Shown here: in pieces, positions 1 through 10,739 of the stretch | How the letters are laid out: each line of letters begins with the position of its first letter | Position numbering within the stretch: position 1 is the first letter of the stretch | NCBI RefSeq assembly: GCF_042453785.1 | Contig: NC_091670.1 | Location: forward strand, 40,249,501 to 40,313,500 | Source of the DNA: Malus domestica | Lineage: Eukaryota > Streptophyta > Magnoliopsida > Rosales > Rosaceae | DNA: 64,000 bases | Direction of reading: 5' to 3' | The notes under the pieces: model-generated | The model's input: only the letters and a program-made list of their open reading frames with translations | What the model was told of the DNA's origin: nothing | Databases searched by the model: none | Position numbers and translations under genes: made by a program

Positions 1-839
1 GTCGTATTTATTCTCTACAATGCCAATATTACCCCTCGTTAGTACACTTTCAAGACACTATACTCCAGTGTATGCACTATGCAGTACGTTGTACTCCTCA
101 TTTTTTTAGGAAATTCGTTATTGGCCTTCATGTCTTCTTTATTTTCCTTGTCCTCATTGTGCCACATGTCTAAAACACTAATTATAGGTAAAAGAAAGAT
201 AATTAAATGTCATTTAGTACTACAATCTAACGATATTCCTCTTCAGTGTAAAAATTTTATAATTAAAACCGTTCAATTTTTTAATATCTTCATTTGAATA
301 TTATCTGTACAGAAAAATTATTCGAATCAGAGATCGTTTATGCATTCAAATGTATGAAATAAATTGACATTGTGAGTACTAATTAATATTTTTTTTATAA
401 AATACAATTATTTAATACATTTGAATGACCAAATGATCTATAATTCAAAATAAATATTAAGATATTAAATATAATTATGAAATTAATAAAGTAAAGATAC
501 ATGACCTCGTGAAGGATGCATGTATTATTAAAAAAAAATATAAAAAATTTGAAAAACGATGCCGTTGTTGCCACCACTTTTGCAATGATCGTTGCCACCA
601 CTTCTGCAATGATCGTCGCCACCATCACCAAACCCCAACACCCCATTACAGCTCATAAAAGCACATCAAAAGAAATTTATAAAATAAAATTACTCGAATA
701 CCAAATTCCCCCTTAGTTTAGGTCACCAATGTTTAGATTTTATCACAACTTTCATTCCAAATTTACTTTTTATCCGTTGCTTTGTTTGTTCAAATTTACT
801 TTGGCATTTCAATTAGTATTAAAATCTAATTTAAATTTT
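1..839. other. 3' flank of block A, shared with block B
   Basis: AT-rich, no gene. It aligns with 35,810-36,950 in block B, which shows that the duplicated segment starts before this window. A 27-bp motif (gttgccaccacttttgcaat type) is repeated two to three times at 560-630 but is shorter in block B at about 36,520. Block B carries a small extra insertion near 36,300-36,425. Confidence 0.75.
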
Positions 840-1000
840 AGTGTTCAAACTAGAAGAAAAGAAAACTAACGAAAAGTTCAAAAAAACTTTAGTTTTAATG
901 AAAAATGACAAATAAAGATGTAGCGAATAGTACCAGGAAAAAGTAAAAATATGTTTTTTTGTTAAAAAATGAATAGTACCGAAAGTGTTGCAATTCCCTA
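840..1000. mobile_element. MITE-like repeat (three dispersed copies)
   Basis: Starts near gaaaactaacgaaaag and ends near gaatagtaccgaaag. The same family, better preserved, lies at 12,936-13,095 and around 26,773-28,130 (the latter split by an hAT). Shared motifs are aaaactaatgaaaatggctt, gttttaacgataagg and gaatagtacc. Non-coding. Confidence 0.6.
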
Positions 1001-1116
1001 GAAGAAGTGTTCCATTTAATATTTAATATCAGTTTTTCTCTTTATTCTTTTATTGGGATTTGGTTGCATCGTATCTCCATTTTTCTTGGTGTTGTATGTT
1101 CATAAGGCTTGTGAAA

Positions 1117-1363
1117 TGAGTTGAATATCAGAGTGCGCAACGAACGAGACTACAAAATAATAGGAATATTATTAAATAAACGAGAATGCCGGAACGGCTA
1201 CAAAACCCTAAAGGCTACATTGTGAATGACTTTTTCTCTAATGAATAACAAAGCACCCTATTTATAATAGCCTAACCCTAATCTCTAACAAAACCTAATT
1301 CTAACCGGCTAAGGCCAGAAAACCAAACATTCAAATAAACCAAAATACTAATATTTTCCAACA
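1117..1363. mobile_element. Short solo LTR-like insertion (247 bp)
   Basis: Block B lacks this piece: its sequence runs straight from cataaggcctgggaaa into cgttggca. The insertion begins TGAGTTGAATATC and ends TTTTCCAACA, i.e. TG...CA ends as in an LTR. I cannot define a clean TSD because the target was rearranged, so a solo copia-type LTR is only the best guess. Confidence 0.55.
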
Positions 1364-1483
1364 AAACGTTGGCATGTAGTGCATGGTACTCATTTTTTGG
1401 CCCAAAATGCATAAGGCATGTAGATATGTAGACTAAATTTTATAAACTAAATAACATGAAAGTTGATGATTAGATTATTACTT

Positions 1484-1608
1484 AGGGTAATGCTAGGGAG
1501 ACTAAATTTGGAGAGAAAATATACAAACTAAATGATGCGTCACCAATAAAAATGAGCATGTTTATCAACACTTAAGTAATAAACCAATCATCAACTTTCA
1601 TGTCATTT
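1484..1608. mobile_element. Left half of a MITE split by the 1609 insertion
   Basis: The repeat starts taatgctagggagactaaat. Its other half resumes at about 5130-5182 and ends atttagtctccctagcatta, an inverted repeat of the start. The uninterrupted version is at about 37,168-37,331 in block B. Related copies lie near 5183-5278, 37,332-37,420 and 34,625-34,935. Non-coding TIR element. Confidence 0.65.
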
Positions 1609-4600
1609 TGTTGATCTTAAAAACTACCAAGCCTACGTGGCGCGCAGGCCGAGTAATTAATAAGCTAACTACAACCTTCGGTTATGTGCGGGACATCACA
1701 ACTAGTCGGCCGAGCTCGGCCGGGGAGTAAAATGTGTTGATGTTGCGTTGAGCGCGCTGTTGACTTCTTGGTCTTGCAACTGCGGCCGAGGAAGGAACAC
1801 GTCTTGGCCTTCAGGCTCTAGAGCCTGAAGACAAGGCTGCTAGTTCTGCGAAGTTCAATATTAGATTCGGCTTTCAACGTGCCAAATGTAGTAACCTGGT
1901 AACACCTTACTTCGCCGAGAATGCTAATGAGATGACCTCTACCAACAAGGACTCAAAAATCCTTGTCGATTGAGACTTGGATAGGTAATCAGTCGGTCGA
2001 AAAGCAGTGTTGTTTATCCAAACTGAAGGTGTTCCTTGATCGGTTGATTCTACAAATCCAGTGTTGTTTATCTAAACTGAAGATGTCGCCGATTGCCTTC
2101 ACAGTGTTGTTTATCCAAACTGAAGATGTGTCAGCGGAAAAAAGAAAATAAAAATCTCAAGGTTATTGATAGGTTTTGCGTAGAGCGAGAGTTTGCGCAG
2201 GGCAATTTGTGTGTTGAATTGGAGAGAGATTGAATGTTGTCCGTGACTCTGTATTTAGAAGCAAATGTTGTGTGGTGCGACCAGATAATTTTGTAGAGTC
2301 CAACTGCAACTCTAATTCGCGGAACTAAACTTGATCCGCGTCAAAAGCCAAGGCATATCCTTCTAATTGATCCATGGGATTTGTTCCTTGACCTCTCAAA
2401 CCTAATTAAAGTTAGGCTTATCATATCACATCAGAAACCAAACCTATTTAGGCTTCTTCATAATCTTTACCATCATAATCTTTACCGATGCATGCATCCT
2501 GATCCCTACCATACTTTGAATAGACAATAATCAGTTTGCAACACACCACTTGTCAGTCAACCACACTGATCTCACCTACACATTCACACGCCAAAACATC
2601 CAAATCAGCTTGAATTGTGCTGCCATGTTTCCAGTTGGAAATACATATCTCATCTTTCATAATAAATTATTATTAAAAGATAATTATGATAAAACACCAT
2701 AACATTATCCTTTAATAATAACAAAATGAATTATCTCCACTTTTCATCTGACGGTGTGAAACTATGCTCACTCAACGACCTTGATTGCACGGGCCGATGG
2801 TGACACGCCCCGATCCCAATATTCCCCGAATACCAGGATAGGCATGTGCTGGCCGACATCCGAGAGTGACGAAAGCCATTTATTGAGTACAAATGCTGAG
2901 AATAAAGGATGGATATGACTTATAAATATAAAAGAATCAAGAATATGCATTTAAGGAACGTGTTCAAAGCACACAACTAACTAGATTACTAAAAGAAATA
3001 ATATAAAATGGAGTGAATAAAAGAATGGGTCATACACCGAAAGGACTCGAAGAAGTTGATGTAGGAGTCCTTTGACGTCAGGATTGTATGCCTCGATTCT
3101 AAGTCCTGAAGGGGGCGCAAAACAAACATGAGTGGACCAATTTGATATATAAATAGTAAAACAGTTATCAACGTACTAACCCCCAGGTTTTATGAAAACA
3201 CATATATATCATGATAAACATAATTTTTTCGAAACCTAGCATGCCGTGCAATGTCTCAAACCATACCTTGTATATATAATAATCACTAGTGAATTGTTCG
3301 ATAAACCCCAGGCCCCATGCCGGCTCCCCGTCTCTGAGCAGACAGTCAGAGGAAAATATACTTCAGGCCCCATGCCGGCTCCCCGTCCCTGTGCTAAATA
3401 GCCAGAGGAAACACATTACAGGCCCTATGCCAACACCAAACCGTCGCCCAGGACGGACCGGATCTATCCCTACTTCCCGTAGCGGAAATGACCACTAGGT
3501 AAATACAAAACCATTGAACATACATATATTGAAAAGCAACTTCATAGTATAAAGTCATCCATCATCTATATTATAAAGAGGTGTTCGAAACATGTTCTAA
3601 ATATCATATCGTCATCCATCGGATATTCTATAAGAACATGAGTTATAGGAAAAATAGTAATAATTCAAAGTAGCCTTAGTAAGCATGTTATCTCACAAAA
3701 CGTTTCATAAAATGTAATCATCAAATCATGCTTTTCATGTATGCATTTCTACTATTAAAACATGAATTTTGAGAAGGGGTCCACTCACAGTACTTAGCCG
3801 CCGAAGAGCCACGCAAACTAGTAACCACGAAAACATCACAAATATTGCCCTTAAGCACATAAATGGTCCAATTAATAAAACTCTATTGTAACAATTGAAT
3901 TTGGGAAAACGGAAGTTGGAAACGGATTCAGAACGTCAAATTACCCTAAGAAGGGTCCTGGATAAATTTCGTAAAATGTCAACAAAATATTCCCTGACAT
4001 AATATTTCCCATAAAAGGTATGGGCCGATTAGGGTTTAGGGTTAGCTAATTAGGTGGGCTAGGTTTAGAGGAGAGGGCTTAGGGCCCTGGTTCAAAAGGC
4101 CCGAAGGCCTTAAGCCTAAGGGTTTTGGGTTTTTAGATAAAAAGGCTTAGGGCCTTAGCTAATTTGGCCCAAAGGCCTTTAACTTAAAACAATTAATAAA
4201 AATACATAATAAAAATTGAAATGGGTTTTGGGTTGGGCTCGGCAGGAAAGGCCCAAAGGCCTTGGGATTTTTGGGTTGCAGAATTCAAAGGAAGGAGAAG
4301 GCCGGATTCGGCCGGAAAACTACATCAACTTTAAACGGCCATAACTTTGTCAAAACTCAACGAAATCGAGTGATTCAAAAACAGAAATTGTATCCCTCGA
4401 AGAGACGAAGAGAATGGTACCTCGCACGATGTGGTTTAAAGTTGTTGGACTCGCCGGAAACTGGGTAAGATTCAAATGAGTATAACTTCTTCAATACTCA
4501 ACAAAATTGGGTGAAACAAAAAGGAAAGTTGTAGTACTCAGTGAGACCAAGAGATTGATACCTTGCACGCCGGCCAACTCACTATAGTTTGGCCGGAAAT

Positions 4601-5129
4601 TGCCTCGAAAGTGGCGGTGCTCGCCAGAAAATTTGGAAAAGCTTTCCCGAGCTATTTTCTGTGATTCAAATGTATACACAACTTAAAACAAGCTTCAATC
4701 TAACCCTAAAACACATCCCAGGGGTTTTTAGAAGCTTACCAACATTGAAAAATCAAGAAACTCATCGGGGAAGAAGATGAACAGTACCGGCCGAATGGAA
4801 GAGAGGGGTTTGGGGTGCTAATGGAGATGTTGTTGTTGTTGTGGTGTTGTTTGTTGGTAAGAAAAGCCCTTGGAGGGGCTGAGATAGAGAGAGCTGAGAG
4901 AGTGTAAGGGAGAGCGAGGGAGAAGAGAGAAAGAGAGACTTTTCAAAAGAAAGAAGAAAAAAAATAAAAGAAAGGGAAAGGGAACGGGAACGGGGGACAA
5001 AACAGGGGGTGGGCCCCTTGAGCACAATCCAAAAATAATTTTAAAAGCAAGATAATATCAAACTTAGTGAAAATACAATTTAAATTAGGGGTGAGTGTAA
5101 CAGATTGTGTAAATTTGGGTCCAAACACC
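1609..5129. mobile_element. Solo LTR (about 1.2 kb net) carrying a nested LTR
   Basis: Block B is uninterrupted here (atgtcctttagtttcc near 37,274). The insertion begins TGTTGATCTTAAAA and ends GTCCAAACA, and is flanked by CATTT on the left and CCTTT on the right (4 of 5 bases match). Removing the nested element at 2801-5104 leaves an LTR of about 1.2 kb. No internal region or coding domain is present. A mini-repeat with cagtgttgtttatccaaact occurs three times at 2005-2120. Confidence 0.8.
2801..5104. mobile_element. Nested solo LTR, TGACACGCCCC family (2.3 kb)
   Basis: Begins TGACACGCCCCGATCCC and ends GAGTGTAACA, with flanks GATGG and GATTG (4 of 5 match). It is homologous along its length to 49,632-51,923. 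The near-inverted ends (TGACAC... / ...GTGTAACA) and 2.3-kb length fit long LTRs of Tekay/Del-type Ty3/gypsy elements read in reverse; that lineage call is inference. Short ORFs within it are not supported as genes. Confidence 0.8.
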
Positions 5130-5182
5130 TTTAGTTTCCAAAATTTAGTATATAAATTTAGTCTCCCTAGCATTACTCTATT

Positions 5183-5512
5183 ACTTAAGTATTGATTAAC
5201 GGACTTATTTCTTATGGTGACACATTATTTTAGTTTACAAATTTAATCTACAAATTTAGTCTACCTAACATTACTCTTTTGAGAATTTAACTATCTTGTC
5301 CACTAATATAATTCTATTTTTCTTATGATCAAAACTTCAAATGTTAGCAAGTCGCACGTAAAGTCGCTTCTGAGAGAATGTGCTCACATTGTAGTTGAAA
5401 GATTATGTGGCTAGCAACATTACAAATTTAATTTGGTATAATTTTAAAATATGGATTGAGGAAAAAAATGATCACATTAACTAGAAACTGAAAAGGTTTC
5501 AGCACAGTTTGT
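5183..5512. other. PPO 3' flank, block A
   Basis: AT-rich sequence with a second partial MITE (to about 5278), then about 230 bases matching block B at 37,420-37,640. It probably contains the PPO 3' UTR, but I cannot place the poly(A) site. Confidence 0.6.
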
Positions 5513-7345
5513 TCAAGCAAGAAACTCAATTTTGATGCTACCGATCTTAACAGCCTGAGCGCCGTACCTGGGCACCAAAGTCACCACCACACTCTCATCA
5601 TCTTCAGCACCCAAATCCTCCAACAGGTCCGTTAACCCCAACCTTAAACAACTCTTGCTCTTTTCCTTCTGCTTATGTGGCACACTCACAAAACTCCCAG
5701 CAAACTCGCTCTTGTCGGGTCCACTCGGTGCCGCATCCTCATCGTCCACGTCATTCACATACACATCAAACTTCACAGCCACATCTTTGTCAAGCTCAAT
5801 CCCCTGAATCACCAATATCTCCTCCTCATCCTCTTTCTCCTTCTTGCTCCTCTTCTTCGGCTTCGGCCTTGACACCACCGTACTTATCTTCGTCTCCAAA
5901 TTTATTGGAAAATCTTTACCCGCCACCACCTTCCCTGATGACGTCGTCTCAGCGGCCTTCGCCACTCCAGCCGCCTTTGCCTTTCTCGCAAGCTTTGTCC
6001 GACGTGGCGTCGGTCTAGACTTGAGCCATGGAATCTCAACATCTTCATACGTATACCCTAGCTTTTTATTATCAAGAGTGTCCCTCACCGTGACCCTAAC
6101 AAGCTCAGCATTCTCGTCATAAAACAAAAACCCCGTATCCAACCAATCCTTATCGTTAATATCTTTATTTTTAGTCCCTATACTTTTCCAAATATTCCAC
6201 ATTCGATCTATATTCGAATGGTGCGAAAAAAATATTGGATCCCTTCCAGCGGAGTAAAAATTCCCCATGTCTTCAAAATTAGGTTGCGTGTTATCTCCGG
6301 TCCATAAATGAACCGGACCATGTGGGGTCGTTTCGATTGAACCGCCCCCTGGATCTGGTTCAGTGCCAGCCCTGTAGGGCGAACCAAAGAACAACAGCGG
6401 TTTCTTGGAGTTGGAAACCATCTGCCTATACATAATTTTGAGGTTGGCTTCGATTTGAGCATCGTTGGACATTGTTTCATCCGTGCCGTTGAAGTCAAGA
6501 TCGATGAGAGTCGGCGGCTGATGGCTGGCAGCGCGAAGCTCGTCGTAAAGCGGAGAGTCCGGGTTAGCGAACAAGGCAGGGAGTTGCATGCCAGCTGGCG
6601 CGTCCCAGTTCCAAAACGGCAACGCGAACGTCGGATCGTCTATGAGTTTGGCCAAGATTCTTTCGTGGAAGTATAGGTAGTAACGATGGAAGGGGAAGAA
6701 AAGCCAGCATTGATGGATTTGGAGCTCGAGGTTGGGGAAGCCGACTTGGTCGTACGCGCCGTCGCAATAGGCACAGTGGAGATCGGCTTGCTGGGTGAAG
6801 CTACGCGGATCGTCGTCCGGGAGGGCTTTCATGAGCTCGATGGCTTTTGAATATTTTTCGATGTAGGCTTTATCCACGGTGTGAGCTGCCGGCCTGACGC
6901 GGAGTTTGGTAGGGGAGGGGAATTTGAAGTCTACGATTTTTTGGGACGTTGGCGGGCAACAGTTGGTCGGGACTGCTCCACTTGGAAAGTCCGCAGCTCC
7001 GCATTTGGCTAGGTCAGGCGGCGACACTGGCTTTGCAACAGCGAAGGGGTCGCTGCCAAGACCAGCCACTCCACCGTATAGGCTTCCGAGACCTATAAGT
7101 ACATTTCTTCTGTCTAGGTTTACTGGAGAAGGGTTTTCATGGTCGTGATCGTTGGAGCTAGTGGAAGGGTTTTTGTTTTGGTCACTACTATTATTTGTGG
7201 CTTTGCATGAGACAGCTTGTAAATTGGAATGCCTAGGGTTTCCAAATGAGGATATTCGGTGATACTTTTGGGAGAAAGGGGAGAGGAAAGTTGTGGGGAT
7301 GATACTTGTGGCGGAGGTGACGAGTGGAGCTGACATAGAAGCCAT
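5513..7345 (-). CDS. PPO: Polyphenol oxidase (catechol oxidase), block A copy
   Basis: Intronless 610-residue plastid polyphenol oxidase, which oxidises o-diphenols to o-quinones (browning, defence). Residues 1 to about 46 are a Ser/Thr-rich chloroplast transit peptide. A twin-arginine (DRR, 78-80) followed by a hydrophobic stretch and an AVA-K cleavage site near 104 indicate Tat export to the thylakoid lumen. CuA ligands are His190, His211 and His220, with Cys194 placed for the thioether bridge to His211. CuB ligands are His342, His346 and His376, with gate Phe363. The DWL motif (400-402), the YTYEDVEIPW stretch and a C-terminal KFDV domain (525-528) follow. The frame stays open 32 codons upstream to 7441, but that extension runs across the TATA box, so I start at MASMSAP, as in the block B copy. 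Against that copy I count 15 amino-acid differences, all in residues 12-367. One is Ser213 to Cys beside ligand His211. No break is seen and it should be functional. Confidence 0.96.
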   Translation of the reverse strand: MASMSAPLVTSATSIIPTTFLSPFSQKYHRISSFGNPRHSNLQAVSCKATNNSSDQNKNPSTSSNDHDHENPSPVNLDRRNVLIGLGSLYGGVAGLGSDPFAVAKPVSPPDLAKCGAADFPSGAVPTNCCPPTSQKIVDFKFPSPTKLRVRPAAHTVDKAYIEKYSKAIELMKALPDDDPRSFTQQADLHCAYCDGAYDQVGFPNLELQIHQCWLFFPFHRYYLYFHERILAKLIDDPTFALPFWNWDAPAGMQLPALFANPDSPLYDELRAASHQPPTLIDLDFNGTDETMSNDAQIEANLKIMYRQMVSNSKKPLLFFGSPYRAGTEPDPGGGSIETTPHGPVHLWTGDNTQPNFEDMGNFYSAGRDPIFFSHHSNIDRMWNIWKSIGTKNKDINDKDWLDTGFLFYDENAELVRVTVRDTLDNKKLGYTYEDVEIPWLKSRPTPRRTKLARKAKAAGVAKAAETTSSGKVVAGKDFPINLETKISTVVSRPKPKKRSKKEKEDEEEILVIQGIELDKDVAVKFDVYVNDVDDEDAAPSGPDKSEFAGSFVSVPHKQKEKSKSCLRLGLTDLLEDLGAEDDESVVVTLVPRYGAQAVKIGSIKIEFLA

Positions 7346-7386
7346 GGTTACTTTTGACTCTGAATAATACGTTGTATTGGCTTTGC

Positions 7387-7394
7387 TTTTATAA
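7387..7394 (-). promoter_or_regulatory. Probable TATA box of block A PPO
   Basis: On the minus strand the sequence reads TTATAAAA about 42 bases before the chosen ATG, giving a short 5' leader. The same element and spacing occur in the block B copy. Confidence 0.6.
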
Positions 7395-7477
7395 TGTGTT
7401 CTAGGTTGTACTTTTCTTTGCACAGGTGGCAGGCCGTACACACGTGGTCGGTCCTTAAGGGTTTGACGAGGAATACT

Positions 7478-7898
7478 ACGTAGTCATTTAGTACAGGACA
7501 ACCATACACTATAGCAAGTGGCATGTATTTAGAGATCGAGAGAGAATTGGGTAAGGTTCACGAGGGATTTGTAGTTTCAGAAGGTGAATTGGTTTTGGTC
7601 TTCTTGTGTACCAATAATATTTACTTAGTCATTTAGTGCAGGACAACCATGCACTATAGCAAGTGGCATGTATTTAGAGATCGAGAGAGAATTGGGTAAG
7701 GTTCACGAGGGATTGTAGTTTCAGAAGGTGAATTGGTTTTGGTCTTCTTGTGTACCAATAATATTTACTTAGTCATTTAGTGCAGGACAACCATGCACTA
7801 TAGCAAGTGGCATGTATTTAGAGATCGAGAGAGAATTGGGTAAGGTTCACGAGGGATTGTAGTTTCAGAAGGTGAATTGGTTTTGGTCTTCTTGTGTA
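7478..7898. repeat. Three tandem ~144-bp repeats upstream of block A PPO
   Basis: Units begin near 7478, 7623 and 7767, each opening with ac(g/t)tagtcatttagt and closing with cttcttgtgtaccaata; the third is slightly short. Block B has one shortened unit (about 39,597-39,720), and the tail of a unit also occurs at 62,356-62,400. The array begins about 130 bp upstream of the PPO start, so it may affect the promoter. Confidence 0.9.
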
Positions 7899-7900
7899 CG

Positions 7901-8239
7901 GCTGTGGGTCTGCTGTCCCGGACTCTCTGTCTCATTTGTGTCTTATTTTTTATTTTTTCACACGTGTCTTTTACTTAACGTCAAATCATGATAGCAATGT
8001 TATGCAATTGGGAGCTAAACGACCGATGCTTTTATTTTTTAGTTTGCTTTTTTTCCAGATCTGATCAAATCATGATAGCAATGTTATGCAATTTTCAAGA
8101 GGGAAAGATGCACCTGGGAGAGAAACGGTACGGTGACTTCTAAATCACCGTCCAACAGAACAATTCTCAGTAGAGACTACTAGAGAGAGATGCACCTCAC
8201 CAATGAAAAATTTAACTGCAAAAATTCTGGGTATTGGGT
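7901..8239. other. Spacer with a duplicated 27-bp motif
   Basis: No gene is seen. A motif beginning aaatcatgatagcaatg is present twice, near 7985 and 8067, as a short local duplication. Confidence 0.6.
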
Positions 8240-8376
8240 AAGGAAATTCGGTGATACTTTTGGGAGAAAGGGAAGAGAGAAGTTGTGGGGATGATACTTC
8301 TCGTGGAGGTGACGAGTGGAGCTGACATAGAAGCCATGGTTACTTGACTCTGAATACTACGTTGTATTGGGTTTGC
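8240..8376 (-). pseudogene. Truncated 5' end of a third PPO copy
   Basis: On the minus strand an ATG at 8337 opens a PPO N-terminus (MASMSAPLVTSTRSII...) that follows the block B protein for about 32 codons, then breaks into unrelated sequence at 8240. Upstream, to about 8376, the leader matches the PPO genes (the ggttacttgactctgaat stretch), then changes into an AT-rich repeat. It is closer to the block B gene than to its own neighbour: it has the SLFPFSQ form rather than FLSPFSQ. It is a relic of an extra PPO gene or an aborted duplication. It cannot encode an enzyme. Confidence 0.85.
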
Positions 8377-8379
8377 ATA

Positions 8380-8820
8380 TATATATAATTAGGATTGAAG
8401 GATGTAGAGCTTATTTTGTTATGTATTTTAACGATTTAAGTGCTTATCTTTTAGGTTTTCTCTTAAACATCATGTCTATAAAAAATCACCAAAATTCAAA
8501 CCATATGACCATTAGATCCATAGTCATTTTAGTGTTTATTTGTAAAATGTATTCATTCATTTTCTTCACTACAAATGAGTGAATTAATGATTTTAGAATT
8601 TGTCTAATTTTTTACATTGATTATTTATGAATGTTGAATTGAAATTTAGACGATTCAAAAATAGTTGATATGCATTACAAAATGAACTCCACAAAATAAG
8701 TGTCAAAATATGTATAAAAAATGGACAGCGTGAATGGCTTGGAAATTGGAATAGGTTTGAAAATTGTGCTTTTTGTAGCAAATTTTAGCAAAGTTTGCTT
8801 GGACTTTCACAACCGTATAA
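8380..8820. repeat. Duplicated spacer shared with 62,405-62,757
   Basis: Opens taattaggattgaaggat and ends ttcacaaccgtataaatta. The second copy is directly followed by the cgcagcactctc sequence that here lies 3.2 kb away at about 12,000. So 8821-11,994 is extra sequence in block A relative to the third unit, or was lost there. No gene. Confidence 0.8.
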
Positions 8821-9668
8821 ATTAAAGGGAAACTTGATATAACTCCAATTTTTTGAGCCAATAGTAGGAATAGTCCAGTTTATTAAAATAAGTTCAATTC
8901 TTTAAATTTAATTATTTAGTTATCAATAATTATCTCTTAAAAGAAAAAACTTATTGTAAAAATCAAATTTCTTCCTAATTATCTCTTTGATTATTTCTTT
9001 TTATTTATTTATTTGTTATTTCTTGTTCTTCCTCCTGCTTTAACCCATTTATAGATTTTTTTTTTAATTTTATAATCAACCTATGTCACAGGTTAATTGT
9101 ATTTATCTACCTATATGACATATTCTTTTTCATAGTCAACATTTCACAGATTAATGTGTCTTGCTTGTAGATATATTATGTTTTTTTCTACCTTTTAGTT
9201 AGGTTTCATATCTCACTTATAGGTATAATATACATTCATATATTTGCTACTTGAGTTAGGGTAGAATGTTTTGCAGATAGATTTATGTTAGTATATTAAT
9301 TTTTTTTTGTTTATAAGATATTAATTAGATATTTTGGAGTTGAAAAATGCATAATATTAAAAGCTTTTAATTGATTTTTAATATTTTTAGAAAATATAAA
9401 AGGAGTATAAAAGAAATCAAAACATATAATTAGATAACGGGAGTCACTCCTAAAAACACTCTATGTTTTTTGACCTGGATCTTAAAGCCCCTAAATTAAA
9501 CTGTTCGCTTTGTTGGGAAAAAGAAGTGGCCCTAGTTTCCCTTTGATTTTTCAAGCACGGTGGGAGACTGGTCATAGTTTCTAGATTGATGCTCTAATTC
9601 TAATGTTATACAACGCGTACGCTATAATATTTTTATCAAAATATTAGTTTTAGTGTTATCAAAACAAT
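8821..9668. other. AT-rich sequence without recognisable genes
   Basis: Long T- and A-runs, frequent stops in all frames, no motif I recognise. It is absent at the equivalent point of the third unit (62,757). Confidence 0.5.
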
Positions 9669-10348
9669 ATGTTATTCTTACCATGTTTTTGTATCACAAT
9701 TATATACCACCTTAGATGGTATCTGATGTGGACAGCCACATCATTTAAATTAATAAGCATTTAATTTCAAAATGTTAATCAATAATTAATAAAAAGATTG
9801 TTAATTAAATGATGATTGTGGTATACAAGGAGTCTCCTTCTTCCTTCCTCTTTCCATTCTGCTTTTTCTTCTTACCTCTTTTTTTTTTTTAATGCCAGTT
9901 TTGTATTGATTTCTGTTGATTTCCATGATTATGGTCAATCTTTATAGAATTTACTAGTATGCCACAATCACCATTGATTTCTATCTCCAGACTCATGCCC
10001 CGTAGCCCTAATCCTCATTCCCCTTCAAGTATTTCTGTCTCCAATCTTCTTTGGTACTCCATGATTGTTCATCTCGTGATATTTTTTTTTTTGATTATTT
10101 CATTAAGTAACGCTTATTAGCTTTCATGCGAATTAGGAGTCAAAATCAAATTTGTCTATCGGATTAGGGTTCATACCCAATTAAGTTACTAACGCCAGAG
10201 GGATTTTGAAGTATGCAATTTTCCTTATTTAAGTGTTTTAATTAATAAGAAAATTGAAATTAAACAATTTAGCTTGTCCAACTCATCTGCCACCTAAGAT
10301 GGTAAATAAATGTGGTATAAAATTGTGGTAAGAATATCATTACTCTTA
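9669..10348. mobile_element. TIR element of the ATACCACCTTAG family, long form
   Basis: Left end ttattcttaccatgtttttg... with accaccttagatgg, right end ccacctaagatgg...taagaatatcattactc; the ends are inverted copies over about 45 bases. It is related to the 298-bp MITE at 12,326-12,623 but has extra internal sequence. No transposase is visible. Confidence 0.7.
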
Positions 10349-10473
10349 TCGAAATTACAAAAAAAAAAAAAAAAAAGCTGATTCAATATTTAGTTATTAA
10401 AAAAAAAATGATCAAGTAACTATCCAATACCCATGTATTGGGTGCTTTGTTTGAAAATTTTCAAAATGATATT

Positions 10474-10713
10474 GGGCTCGTTTGGATATGTTTTTAAAAT
10501 GACTGAAAGCATTTTTAGAGAAAATATTTTTTTGATTCCAAAAGCACTTAAAGTGCTTTCTGCAAGAAGCACCCGTTATGTGCTTCTTCCTGGAAGCACT
10601 TTAAGTGTTTTTCCAGCATTTACTTGCTTTTTTACTAAGGACTGGTTCCAAAAACATTTTCACAAAAAGTGTTTTCAGTCATTTTAAAAGCACATTCAAA
10701 CGAGCTCATTGTT
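10474..10713. mobile_element. Foldback MITE (about 240 bp)
   Basis: Left end gggctcgtttggatatg followed by tttaaaatgactgaaagc; right end ttttcagtcattttaaaagc then acattcaaacgagctc, so the ends pair over about 35 bases. The flank ...aaaatgatattg resumes as ...attgttttt, and the uninterrupted form is at about 13,920-13,945. Short TSD (att or attg). Family unassigned. Confidence 0.75.
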
Positions 10714-10739
10714 TTTCCTATTTTAATCGAGTGCGTCGT

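Noticed and set aside
4762-5173. Ser/Leu/Phe-rich minus-strand ORFs in the nested solo LTR
   Set aside because: They arise from a gagagag-type purine run; the paralogous LTR at 51,640-51,873 has a different frame structure.
5675-7148. Plus-strand and alternate minus-strand ORFs of 65-113 codons over the PPO genes (also 37,803-39,276)
   Set aside because: They are frame shadows of the GC-richer PPO coding sequence and have no independent domain.
7346-7441. In-frame 32-codon N-terminal extension of block A PPO
   Set aside because: It spans the TATA box and is not conserved in block B; the start at 7345 gives a normal transit peptide and equals the other copy.
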